Assembly (NCBI GenBank): GCA_002389045.1
Contig: DGNS01000009.1
Span: 135,632 to 152,889 of the forward strand
Length of the DNA: 17,258 bases
Source: Thiotrichaceae bacterium UBA4486
GTDB taxonomy: Bacteria > Pseudomonadota > Gammaproteobacteria > Eutrophobiales > Eutrophobiaceae
Reading direction: 5' to 3'
Each line of letters starts with the position of its first letter. The stretch's first letter is position 1. A program made the position numbers and the translations under genes. Under the pieces are notes generated by a model. The model saw nothing but the letters and a program-made list of their open reading frames with translations, had not been told where the DNA came from and searched no databases. Shown one piece after another: positions 7,493 through 15,469 of the stretch.

Positions 7493-8188
7493 ATGAAACG
7501 CCTGACTATTATCACATTCATCAGCCTCATGGGCGTGATGACCGCCGTTCAGGCCAGACCCGATTTCCCGCCGCCGCCGGACTCGACGGTCAGCAAGGTG
7601 GGCGATTCCATTGTGCTCAACGGTATTGCCATGGATATCCGCCTCTTTGGCAGCCGAAAATCGCCCGGGGAGGTTCTGGCTTTTTACCGCGATCACTGGC
7701 CCGAAGGCAGCCAGGACCAGCCGGGTTACGTGGAAACCGATGCCATGCCGCCCTGGCGGATCATCACCCGGGTCGAAGACGGTTATCTAATGACGGTACA
7801 GGTACAAGCGGCGAAAAAAAGTGACGGTTCGACCGGATACCTGGGCATCAGCCGTATGCCCGACCTGGACGAGGCCCCGCCGGAACTCGGCCGCGGCTTT
7901 CCGAAAATGCGCGGCAGCTACGTGGCCAATGATCTGCAATCAAAAGACCTGGCCAAAAAGGGCCGCACCATCGTCCTCATGAACGGCGCCTCGGTTCGCA
8001 CCAACGCGAATTTTTACCGTGATTTCTACCTCAACAGCGGTTGGAGTGCAGAAATGGACAAGGAGATCTCCGGCGGCAATATCCACACGCTCAGATTCAG
8101 AAACGGTAATAGAAATGTTAGTATCGTCATCAACGGCGGCGGGACAACCGTCGTTACCGCCCAGATCACCAAAGAGGGGTTGTTCTGA
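7493..8188 (+). CDS. Secreted protein of unknown function with duplicated FYRD module
   Basis: A 231-residue protein I do not recognise. A signal peptide is clear: MKR, a hydrophobic core and AVQA at 18-21, with cleavage before RPDF. No lipobox follows, so it should be soluble in the periplasm or outside. Two related halves can be seen. About 36-122 contains NGIAM, then FYRDHW at 64-69 and two strand-like segments. About 155-229 contains NGASV, then FYRDFY at 174-179, a following W and similar strand-like segments. This suggests an internal duplication of a small alpha/beta unit. It starts one base after the upstream stop and ends one base before the next start, so it is cotranscribed with the pilin genes. 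The start was chosen for the signal peptide and coupling; an upstream in-frame ATG would overlap the previous gene. A periplasmic helper for the adjacent pseudopilins is possible but unproven. Confidence 0.75.
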   Translation: MKRLTIITFISLMGVMTAVQARPDFPPPPDSTVSKVGDSIVLNGIAMDIRLFGSRKSPGEVLAFYRDHWPEGSQDQPGYVETDAMPPWRIITRVEDGYLMTVQVQAAKKSDGSTGYLGISRMPDLDEAPPELGRGFPKMRGSYVANDLQSKDLAKKGRTIVLMNGASVRTNANFYRDFYLNSGWSAEMDKEISGGNIHTLRFRNGNRNVSIVINGGGTTVVTAQITKEGLF

Positions 8189-8189
8189 T

Positions 8190-8651
8190 ATGAAGTTCAA
8201 ACGCAATATACAGGGCAGTTTCTTCTCACAGTCATTTCGACAGGCGGGGCAATCCATGATCGAATACACGGTCGTGGTCGGTCTCGGCGTCATGGCTCTG
8301 ACCGCGGCCATGTCCAGCGGCGGCTCCGAACAAAATGCCGCGTTTCCGGATACCTACAGCGCCAAGGAAGCCCTGTTCCAGCGCATGCAGGATCACTACA
8401 CCGGATATTCCTACGTCATTTCGCTGTCCGATTACCCGGACGCCAACAACCCGTTGGAACTTTATGCCCTTTACAACAGCCAGGATTTGCCGGACGACCT
8501 GGTGATTTACCTGACCGACTACCCGGATCAGTTCATCAGCGCCTTGATGAATTACCAGACAGCGGGATTTCCCAGCGTCCAGGATGGACTCGACTTTATC
8601 AACGCGGCCAATCTCAGCCCGTCCAGTTTCCTGAACCCTTCGTTTCCCTGA
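8190..8651 (+). CDS. Second Flp-like prepilin with a long C-terminal domain
   Basis: A 153-residue protein with a 20-residue basic leader ending RQAG, then QSMIEY. Cleavage after G20 would leave Glu at +5 and Tyr at +6 as in Flp, followed by a hydrophobic helix (about 27-40). The mature part would be about 133 residues. Beyond the helix is an acidic, Tyr- and Asp-rich region (about 45-153) without cysteines and not seen in ordinary 50-80 residue Flp pilins. It starts one base after the secreted-protein stop, with GAGGGG about 12 nt upstream. An internal in-frame ATG upstream was rejected because it would overlap the neighbour and lack the leader. It may be a minor or tip pilin, or an alternative subunit. 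It is the last gene before a 213-bp AT-rich gap. Confidence 0.8.
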   Translation: MKFKRNIQGSFFSQSFRQAGQSMIEYTVVVGLGVMALTAAMSSGGSEQNAAFPDTYSAKEALFQRMQDHYTGYSYVISLSDYPDANNPLELYALYNSQDLPDDLVIYLTDYPDQFISALMNYQTAGFPSVQDGLDFINAANLSPSSFLNPSFP

Positions 8652-8687
8652 GTATGGCATGCATGCGCAGGAAACAAGTGTACTTAT

Positions 8688-8718
8688 TTGCTTGATGTTT
8701 GTGTCATATTTGTATAAA
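8688..8718 (+). promoter_or_regulatory. Candidate promoter of the rcpC-to-tadD machinery operon
   Basis: The 8652-8864 gap is markedly AT-rich compared with its flanks. Two overlapping sigma70-like readings exist: TTGCTT (8688-8693), 17 nt, TGTATA (8711-8716); or TTGATG (8692-8697), 15 nt, TATAAA (8713-8718). Neither is strong. A leader of about 140 nt would follow. A promoter here would separate expression of the pilins from that of the export machinery. Confidence 0.35.
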
Positions 8719-8864
8719 AAGTATTAATAAAATCAAGGAATAATAAAATGCCCAGGAAGGGTTGAAAATTATAATTAGTGTTTTGCGGAGAATACGGGGA
8801 TGCAATCTGGCCACACGTCCCTCTATTCATGTTATATGACTACCATGATGGGACATGACAGCTA

Positions 8865-10589
8865 ATGGCAGAAACCAGCACGAGTAAAACCGTTCTCCTC
8901 CTGATCCTTTCCATAATTTTCGGCGTCGTTGCCGCCGTATTTACCGGCTTGTACCTGAAAAGCCGCGAAGCCGCATTTCTGCGATCACTGCAGGGCGATG
9001 AACAGCAGATGGTCAGTGTCGTCGTGGCCAAGTACGACATCCCCATGGGCGCCAAGGTGGAATTACAGCATTTCGATATCGGCGAGGTGCCGTCGAATTT
9101 CGTCCATAGCAATGCAGTGACTCCACAACAGTTCCAGAGTTACGTCGGCCGATTTATCACCACCCCCCTGGGCGCCGGCAAAACGCTGTTGACCTCGTTC
9201 ATGAGCGAGGAGTTTCCGCTGGATTTCTCGGATCTCGTCAACAAGGGCCGCCGCGCCATCACCATCCAGGTCGATGAGGTGCAGTCCTTTGCCGGATTCC
9301 TGCGTCCCGGCAATCGTATCGATCTGTATGTCAATATTGAAACCGGCAAGGTCGGCTATCGGGGTGACGGTGAAGATCAGGCCACGGCCGATATCGCCGC
9401 AACATTGCAGGATGTCGCCCTGCAGGCAGAAACCGGTGGTGAAGTTTCACCGCAACTGGTTAATGAGTTGGCTGCCAGCTTCGGTGGTGCACAGCGCACC
9501 CGGGCCCAGGACGTCGTGTTACCGGTGCTGCAGGACCTGCGCGTGCTGGCGACCGGACGTGAACCCTACGACGAAACCATGGACTCGCTGAGTTACCCGC
9601 AGCAACGCACCGGCAGAAATTTCACTTCCATCACCGTCGATGTCACTCCCGAGGAAGCCGCGCTGCTTGCCCTCGCCGAGGACCAGGGTGACCTGATTGC
9701 GGTGCTGAGAAACCGTAAAGATCGCGGTGGCGCCGAATTCACCGGCCTGACGCCGCTGGATCTGCTGGCCAAAGCCCGGGAACTGAAAAAACTCGCCCTG
9801 ATGCGCAAGGCCGCCGCCGAGGCCGGCGCCACGATTGATGAGAACGGTAACTGGGTCGGCGCCGATGGCAAGGTCATCAAAAAGGAAGACATCAACATAT
9901 CGAAGAACGGCACCGTCACCACGAAGGGTGGACAATTGCTGGCTGCCGAGGGCATTACCATGAACGAGAACGGCGATTACGTCGACGCCGACGGCAATGT
10001 CATTCCTCCCGACCAGCTGGTCTTCAACGAGGACGGCACCGTGACTACAAAAGACGCCATCATGGAAGCTGCCGGCTACACGAAAAATGCCAACGGTGAC
10101 TATGTCGATGCCGAAGGTAATGTCATCAGCGCCGACGACGTCAAGGTGCTGGCCAATGGCACGGTGATGGGTCCTGACGGCCAGGTTATCAGCGGTCCGA
10201 AGGCCACGGTCAATGAACACGGCTTCATTATTGCCGAGGACGGCACGGTTATGACCGCCGACGGCAAGGTTCTGGAAGGCGTTACCGTGGATAAAAACGG
10301 CAATGTCATCGGTCCGGACGGCAAGGTAATGACCGATGCCAATCTGACCGTCGCAGCCGACGGTACGGTTCGCGACAAGGACGGCAACGTCATTGCGGGC
10401 ATCACCGGCAGTAATGTCCCGACAAGCCTGAGCGAGGGCGCCGTGGTCGGCGGAGAAGATGTCAGAATGGCCGATCTGCCCCTGTTCTACCGGCTCATAC
10501 TCGGTGGCGAGGGCGAGGAAGGCGCACCGCTGTCGAAATCCGTGCCGGTTGAAAAACTCAGGGCGACTGCCCCGGAACCGGCGCCGTGA
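8865..10589 (+). CDS. rcpC: RcpC/CpaB Flp pilus assembly protein with C-terminal repeats
   Basis: Periplasmic, inner-membrane-anchored Tad component, 574 residues, about twice the 250-300 usual for the family. A membrane segment (about 9-30) is followed by a SAF-type domain (about 50-112: VVVAKYDIPMGAKV, then VGRFITTPLGAGKTLL) and the CpaB core (about 125-285: RRAITIQVDEVQSFAGFLRPGNRIDLYV, VTPEEAALLALAEDQGDL). From about 321 to 513 come nine imperfect 20-21 residue repeats rich in Asp, Asn and Gly, then a 60-residue tail. In the family RcpC is thought to help position or stabilise the secretin. An in-frame TGA at 8856 fixes the ATG at 8865; only weak RBS sequence precedes it. It ends with a double stop (TGA TAG), 63 nt before the secretin gene. 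The family call is firm; the role of the repeats is unknown. Confidence 0.92.
   Translation: MAETSTSKTVLLLILSIIFGVVAAVFTGLYLKSREAAFLRSLQGDEQQMVSVVVAKYDIPMGAKVELQHFDIGEVPSNFVHSNAVTPQQFQSYVGRFITTPLGAGKTLLTSFMSEEFPLDFSDLVNKGRRAITIQVDEVQSFAGFLRPGNRIDLYVNIETGKVGYRGDGEDQATADIAATLQDVALQAETGGEVSPQLVNELAASFGGAQRTRAQDVVLPVLQDLRVLATGREPYDETMDSLSYPQQRTGRNFTSITVDVTPEEAALLALAEDQGDLIAVLRNRKDRGGAEFTGLTPLDLLAKARELKKLALMRKAAAEAGATIDENGNWVGADGKVIKKEDINISKNGTVTTKGGQLLAAEGITMNENGDYVDADGNVIPPDQLVFNEDGTVTTKDAIMEAAGYTKNANGDYVDAEGNVISADDVKVLANGTVMGPDGQVISGPKATVNEHGFIIAEDGTVMTADGKVLEGVTVDKNGNVIGPDGKVMTDANLTVAADGTVRDKDGNVIAGITGSNVPTSLSEGAVVGGEDVRMADLPLFYRLILGGEGEEGAPLSKSVPVEKLRATAPEPAP
9825..10403 (+). repeat. Coding repeat region of RcpC (nine Asp/Asn/Gly-rich units)
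   Basis: Encodes RcpC residues 321-513. Units follow roughly [V/I]-x-x-x-[N/D]-G-x-[V/Y/W]-x-x-x-[D/E]-G-x-[V/L]-[I/M] with short linkers: ATIDENGNWVGADGKVI, INISKNGTVTTKGGQLL, ITMNENGDYVDADGNVI, LVFNEDGTVTTKDAIM, YTKNANGDYVDAEGNVI, VKVLANGTVMGPDGQVI, ATVNEHGFIIAEDGTVM, VTVDKNGNVIGPDGKVM and LTVAADGTVRDKDGNVI. The DNA copies have diverged, so this is not a recent expansion. NG/DG turns between beta-branched residues suggest stacked beta-hairpins, possibly binding calcium. Confidence 0.85.
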
Positions 10590-10652
10590 TAGCGGATCCC
10601 CTGGCAAGCATGCTGATGAATCATAATTAATACAGGATAAAGGTAACCCAAG

Positions 10653-11984
10653 GTGAAAAAACTACTACTGGCATTCATTTTCCTGCTGTCGCCAGCTCTG
10701 CTGGTGGCACAGGAAGACATGGTACCGATTACGTCGATCACCGTATTCGTTGGCGAAATCAAAATTCTCGAGGTGGGTGCCGTCGACCGGGTCGCCGTCG
10801 GCAAGGGCTCACTGATCAGTACAACTCTGCTGGATAATGGCCAACTGCTGATCCTGGCCGAGGAGGAAGGGGAAACCTCGGTGCACCTGTGGTACGCCGA
10901 CGGCGCCGAAAGTGATTTGAAGGTGCATGTACTGGTCAATGACCAGGATCGCATCGTCCATGAACTCTCGGTACTGCTGGAGAATTTTCCCGGTATCGAG
11001 GTACGCAAGGTGGGTGAGAAAGTCTTCATGACGGGCTCCATCCCCAAGGCGGACGAAGCCATACTGGCGACAGTCAAGGAAGCCTACCGGGATGTCATCG
11101 ACCTGACCCGCAAGATCGAGCCGGCGCAAAAGGTCGAATTCCTCGAAGCCTCGAACAAAATGGTATACATGGACGTCAAGATCACCGAATTCAATGTCAG
11201 TAAACTCAAGCAACTGGGCATCAACTGGTCTGACGCGGTGGCAGGCCCATCAGCTGCAATTTCATTTGCAGCCGAAGACAACAAGAAATTCAGAGCTGCA
11301 CCCGATGCTGATCTTGCCCCTTCTTTCGCGATGGATCTCGCAGCAAAGAGCGCCGGTCCAGTTGGATTTTTTGGTATAGTCTCGGAGATCACCTCGCGCA
11401 TTAACCTGCTGGAATCCTCCGGTGACGCCGTGATCCTGGCCGAGCCCAAACTGAGTTCCCGCAGCGGCGGTGTCGCCGAATTCCTCGCCGGGGGTGAGAT
11501 CCCCATCGTTACCACCGGCAACCTCGGTTCTTCGAATACGGAATTCAAGGAATTCGGCATCAAGCTGAATATCTCGCCGCTGGTCGATGATGAAGACACC
11601 ATCATGGCCAAGGTGGCCACCGAAATCAGCGCCGTTGACCAGTCCAATGCCGTCGGCGGCGTGCCGGCGTTCATAACCCGCCGCACCAGCACCGATGTGT
11701 TCATGCACGATCAGGAAACCCTGGTCATGTCCGGTCTCATTGACCGCGATATCAGTAAAAATGTCGAACAAATTCCACTACTGGGTGACATCCCCATACT
11801 TGGCGCCCTGTTCCGCTCCACCAACTGGAACAACAACAAGACTGAACTGGTCATATTTGTCACGCCGACGGTGTATGACGCCAAGTCCGAGTTCAACCAG
11901 AGGCAGGTCCGGCGCCGCGAGGAATTGTTTGAAGATTTCAAACAGAAAATTGCCAATGAAGATCTGATCCTCGATGACTATTGA
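10653..11984 (+). CDS. rcpA: RcpA/CpaC outer-membrane secretin of the Tad pilus
   Basis: Secretin of 443 residues forming the outer-membrane channel for the Flp pilus. A signal peptide (about 1-19, ALLVA then QED) is followed by the pilus N-terminal domain typical of CpaC (about 22-95, VFVGEIKILEVGAVDRVAVG). A BON-like domain follows (about 97-155), then the secretin domain (about 255-410) with VAEFLAGGEIPIV, the EFGIKLNISPLV segment, and the signature IPLLGDIPILGALF at 374-387. A charged tail (410-443) ends the protein. The start is a GTG at 10653 with AAAGG 9 nt upstream; the signal peptide begins right there. It follows rcpC by 63 nt and precedes tadA by 15 nt, the standard rcpC-rcpA-tadA order apart from the missing rcpB and tadZ. 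Confidence 0.95.
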   Translation: MKKLLLAFIFLLSPALLVAQEDMVPITSITVFVGEIKILEVGAVDRVAVGKGSLISTTLLDNGQLLILAEEEGETSVHLWYADGAESDLKVHVLVNDQDRIVHELSVLLENFPGIEVRKVGEKVFMTGSIPKADEAILATVKEAYRDVIDLTRKIEPAQKVEFLEASNKMVYMDVKITEFNVSKLKQLGINWSDAVAGPSAAISFAAEDNKKFRAAPDADLAPSFAMDLAAKSAGPVGFFGIVSEITSRINLLESSGDAVILAEPKLSSRSGGVAEFLAGGEIPIVTTGNLGSSNTEFKEFGIKLNISPLVDDEDTIMAKVATEISAVDQSNAVGGVPAFITRRTSTDVFMHDQETLVMSGLIDRDISKNVEQIPLLGDIPILGALFRSTNWNNNKTELVIFVTPTVYDAKSEFNQRQVRRREELFEDFKQKIANEDLILDDY

Positions 11985-11999
11985 GGACCGATAAAAACC

Positions 12000-13661
12000 A
12001 TGTTTGACGTTGTTGTAAAAACCAAAGCCGGTAAAAAAATCAAGGGGCTGCGTGTCCCGGTCAACGAATGCGGCATCGGCAAGGCCCGCGATAACCTGAT
12101 CCAGTTGCGCGGCTGGAAAATTGCGCCTTATCACGCCAACATTTTCCGCAATGCCGACGGCCTCTTCATCGAGGACAAGAGCAAGGGCAACACCCTGGTC
12201 AATGGCGAAGTCCACCAGCGCTACGGCCCCCTGCGTTCCAAGGATGTCATCTCCATCGGCGGTTATTACATCTCGGCCGGCGTCGATGATTCGGCCGAAG
12301 GCAAGTTCGTTGATGAGGACGAAATTGACGACGTCCGGACCATGATCGGGGTCCAGCACCACGCCGAGATCGAGGTGGACGAATCCTTGTATGACGCCGA
12401 ACGATTCATGTGGCGTAACCGCGTACACGACGAATTACTGCACATGATGGACCTGCGGCGCACGGATATCGGCAGCATGGATGAGGACGAGTTACGGCAC
12501 CATGTGCAGAAGATGATCGGCGAGATCATTCAGGAAATGGCCAGCAAACTGCCGGCTGATGTCGATCAGCAGCAACTGGCCACCGACGTTCTCAACGAAG
12601 CCGTCGGGTTGGGACCGCTGGAAGAGTTGCTGGCTGATGACGACATCACCGAAATCATGGTTAACAAGTATGATGAAATCTATATCGAAAAAGCCGGCCA
12701 GTTAACCAAGTCCGATGTCGTGTTCAGCAGCGACGATGCCGTGCTCTCGGCCATCGAGCGTATTGTTTCTCCGCTGGGACGGCGCATCGATGAAAGCTCA
12801 CCCATGGTCGATGCCCGCCTGAAAGACGGCTCGCGCGTCAACGCCATTATTCCACCGCTGGCCCTGCGCGGTCCCTGCCTGACCATTCGCAAGTTCGCCA
12901 AGAGCAAGCTCACGGCCCAGGACATCATTAATTTCGGCGCCATCGACAAGCGCATGGTGGATTTTTTACGCATGTGCGTGTTGCATCACCAGAACATTGT
13001 CATCTCCGGCGGCACGGGCAGCGGTAAAACCACCCTGCTGAACATGATGTCCAACTTTATACCGGCCGAGGAACGCATTGTCACGGTCGAGGATGCCGCC
13101 GAACTGAAACTGGTGCAGCCGCACATTGTCAGCCTTGAGGCACGACCGCCGAACATGGAGGGCAAAGGCGCGATTCCCATCCGCGAACTGGTTAAAAACT
13201 GCCTGCGTATGCGGCCTGACCGCATCGTCGTCGGCGAGTGCCGCGGCGGTGAGGCCCTGGACATGTTGCAGGCCATGAACACCGGCCACGACGGTTCACT
13301 GACCACGGCCCACGCCAATACGCCCCGTGATCTCATTGCCCGGCTTGAAGTCATGGTCATGATGTCGGGCATGGATCTGCCCAGCAAGGCGATCCGCGAG
13401 CAGGTGGCGTCCGCCGTTGATATTATCGTTCAGCAAACCCGGTTCTCCGAGGGCAGCAGAAAAGTGGTGAACATCTCCGAGGTCACCGGTACCGAGGGCG
13501 ATATGGTGCAGATGCAGGACATCTTCATCTATCAACAAAACGGCTTTGATGAAAACGGCAAGGTCAAGGGCGAGTTCCTGGCCACCGGACGCATACCGGA
13601 GTTTTACGACGACCTGCGCAAACGCGGCCTGCCTGTGGACATGACCATTTTCGATAACTGA
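12000..13661 (+). CDS. tadA: TadA/CpaF secretion ATPase with N-terminal FHA domain
   Basis: Cytoplasmic hexameric ATPase of the GspE/VirB11 superfamily that drives Flp pilus assembly, 553 residues. An FHA-like domain occupies about 1-95. The CpaF part begins near 145, and its ATPase core (about 205-460) shows Walker A GGTGSGKTT at 337-345, the acidic VTVEDAAEL near 361-369, Walker B region DRIVVGECRGGEALD at 407-421, and the His box GHDGSLTTAHAN at 429-440. In the FHA fold the usual GR is GK (K28), the serine three before the conserved H45 is A42, and the usual NG after the S is GN (63-64), so canonical phosphothreonine binding is doubtful. GAGGA precedes the ATG but at 12 nt. Its stop overlaps the tadB start (TGATG). 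The ATPase call is firm. Confidence 0.96.
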   Translation: MFDVVVKTKAGKKIKGLRVPVNECGIGKARDNLIQLRGWKIAPYHANIFRNADGLFIEDKSKGNTLVNGEVHQRYGPLRSKDVISIGGYYISAGVDDSAEGKFVDEDEIDDVRTMIGVQHHAEIEVDESLYDAERFMWRNRVHDELLHMMDLRRTDIGSMDEDELRHHVQKMIGEIIQEMASKLPADVDQQQLATDVLNEAVGLGPLEELLADDDITEIMVNKYDEIYIEKAGQLTKSDVVFSSDDAVLSAIERIVSPLGRRIDESSPMVDARLKDGSRVNAIIPPLALRGPCLTIRKFAKSKLTAQDIINFGAIDKRMVDFLRMCVLHHQNIVISGGTGSGKTTLLNMMSNFIPAEERIVTVEDAAELKLVQPHIVSLEARPPNMEGKGAIPIRELVKNCLRMRPDRIVVGECRGGEALDMLQAMNTGHDGSLTTAHANTPRDLIARLEVMVMMSGMDLPSKAIREQVASAVDIIVQQTRFSEGSRKVVNISEVTGTEGDMVQMQDIFIYQQNGFDENGKVKGEFLATGRIPEFYDDLRKRGLPVDMTIFDN

Positions 13662-14539
13662 TGGAAATCATTCTTAACCTGACCAGCGGCACGTTGTACA
13701 TGGCCATCCTGGTGCTGGCCTTTCTCACCGTATCCTGTCTGAGTTTCGGCATACTCATGAAAGGCCGGGAATTTATTACCGACTACAAGGAAACCTTTAC
13801 CGAGAGCACCGACGCTACCATGGCCGACATGTTCATGTTTGTCGATGCCACCCGCTTGTTCTATATGAATCTTCTTGCCATGGTTGTCTTCCCGGCGCTG
13901 ATCTGGTTGCTGACCGGCGATACCATCACCACGGTTGCGGTGTTCGCATTGTTCGCGCTGTTGCCGGGCATGATTTACAGAAACATGCGCAAGAAACGCA
14001 TGCGCATGTTCGAGGAACAACTGCCGGATGCATTACTGATGCTGTCCGGCGCCATGCGTGCTGGCGCCAGCCTGAGCATTGCCATGGATAGCCTGGTGAA
14101 GGAACAACCTGCTCCCATCAGCCAGGAATTCGAACTCTTTAATCGCGAACAGCGTATCGGCGTGGATTTTGATGTCTCAATCAGCAACATGGAAAAACGC
14201 CTGCCCTTGCAGGACTTTTCCATGTTTGCAGCGTCCCTGCGCATCAATCGGGAAATCGGCGGCAATCTCGCCGAGATACTGGAATCGCTCGGTGAAACCA
14301 TCCGCCGCAAACACCAGATGGAAGGTAAAATCGAGAGTCTGACGGCACAGGGCAAGATGCAGGGAATCGTCATGACCGGGCTGCCCCTGCTGCTTGCCGG
14401 CATCCTGTTTTTTATCGAACCCGAGGCCATGTCCATGCTCTGGACCGAACCCATAGGCTGGGCCACGCTGGCCATTATATTTGTCATGGAAGTACTCGGC
14501 TATGTCATGATCAATAAAATCACCTCCATTGATGTCTAG
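13661..14539 (+). CDS. tadB: TadB inner-membrane platform protein (T2SSF family)
   Basis: Polytopic protein of 292 residues, partner of TadC in the platform on which TadA acts. Hydrophobic segments lie at about 11-33, 68-86, 89-106, 236-252 and 264-284. Between the third and fourth is the cytoplasmic GspF/T2SSF domain (about 117-216), with FEEQLPDALLMLSGAMRAGASL at its start and the REIGGNLAEILESLGETIRRK helix at its end, both diagnostic of TadB. The first ATG overlaps the tadA stop by one base (TGATG), indicating translational coupling and probably fixed stoichiometry with the ATPase. No independent RBS is evident. Only 6 nt separate it from tadC. Confidence 0.95.
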   Translation: MEIILNLTSGTLYMAILVLAFLTVSCLSFGILMKGREFITDYKETFTESTDATMADMFMFVDATRLFYMNLLAMVVFPALIWLLTGDTITTVAVFALFALLPGMIYRNMRKKRMRMFEEQLPDALLMLSGAMRAGASLSIAMDSLVKEQPAPISQEFELFNREQRIGVDFDVSISNMEKRLPLQDFSMFAASLRINREIGGNLAEILESLGETIRRKHQMEGKIESLTAQGKMQGIVMTGLPLLLAGILFFIEPEAMSMLWTEPIGWATLAIIFVMEVLGYVMINKITSIDV

Positions 14540-14545
14540 GCCATT

Positions 14546-15469
14546 ATGAATCCGGAAATAGACGCGCAACTTGAAGCCGTACTGGGTGAACATTCGCTGC
14601 AATTTTATATTGCGGTGCTGAGCACGGGCCTGTTTATCTTTTTCGCATTCTGGTTTTTCCGTCAGTTGCAGAACATGGTCATGGAAGAAGACCGCACCTA
14701 TATGGATCCGCTGCCCATCGGCCTGAAAGTGATCTGGCCAGCCATCCAGATCATCAGTTTCTTTTTCTGCTCGCTGTTGCCTTACGAGATGATGGAACGG
14801 ACCGAGAAACGGCTGTCGCATACCGGTGTCAGTTATCTTCTGACGGCCGAACAGTTTGTGGCCCTGCGCATCATCAGCATTTTTCTCGGCCTCCTGTTTG
14901 GCATCATCCTGCTTGCAGCCCTGGAAAAGGATCTGCCCATCGTGGTACTGGTAACCACGATTTTCGGCTATTTTCTGCCCGACATCTGGCTGCGCGACAC
15001 ACGCATCCGCCGTGAAAGCGCCATCATCCGTGCCATGCCGGTTTACCTGGATTTCATCACCATGTCGGTGGAGGCCGGTCTGAACCTGCAGGGCGCCCTC
15101 GGCCAGGCCATGGAAAAGGCGCCGCCGGGACCGTTGCGTAACGAATTCGGCATCGTGCTGCGTGATCTGCGCTCCGGCCTGCCGCGCTCCGAGGCATTAC
15201 GGCGCATGTCCGACCGAATTGATGTCAAGGAAGTCACCAGTTTTGTCAGTTCCATGATCCAGGCGGAAAAAATGGGCTCCAGCATGGCCAACGTACTCAG
15301 AATACAGGCCGAACAACGGCGCAGTGAGCGTTTCCAGAGAGCGGAAAAACTGGCCATGGAAGCGCCCATCAAACTGGTGGGCCCGTTGATTATGTTTATC
15401 TTTCCCGTCACCTTTATCGTGCTGGGATTCCCGATCGCCATGAAGTTCCTGAACGAAGGTATTTTGTGA
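14546..15469 (+). CDS. tadC: TadC inner-membrane platform protein (T2SSF family)
   Basis: Polytopic platform protein of 307 residues, paralogous to TadB and expected to pair with it. Hydrophobic segments lie at about 19-38, 58-80, 105-125, 130-148 and 273-295. The T2SSF domain spans about 163-288, beginning MPVYLDFITMSVEAGLNLQGAL and including the EKMGSSMANVLRIQAEQRR stretch typical of TadC. The ATG is 6 nt after tadB with a weak TAGG ahead of it, so it probably relies on coupling. Its end overlaps the DUF192 gene by four bases (GTGA), which ties that unusual neighbour into the same translation unit. Confidence 0.95.
   Translation: MNPEIDAQLEAVLGEHSLQFYIAVLSTGLFIFFAFWFFRQLQNMVMEEDRTYMDPLPIGLKVIWPAIQIISFFFCSLLPYEMMERTEKRLSHTGVSYLLTAEQFVALRIISIFLGLLFGIILLAALEKDLPIVVLVTTIFGYFLPDIWLRDTRIRRESAIIRAMPVYLDFITMSVEAGLNLQGALGQAMEKAPPGPLRNEFGIVLRDLRSGLPRSEALRRMSDRIDVKEVTSFVSSMIQAEKMGSSMANVLRIQAEQRRSERFQRAEKLAMEAPIKLVGPLIMFIFPVTFIVLGFPIAMKFLNEGIL

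Noticed and set aside
8800..8830. Sigma54 promoter before rcpC (TGGCC near 8811)
   Set aside because: The required GC element at the -12 position (TTGC-type) is absent at the right spacing.
9519..10607. 362-codon minus-strand open frame opposite rcpC
   Set aside because: It is the antisense reading of the RcpC core and repeat region; the repeated GAC GGC-type codons keep stops out of that frame. It has no credible start context.
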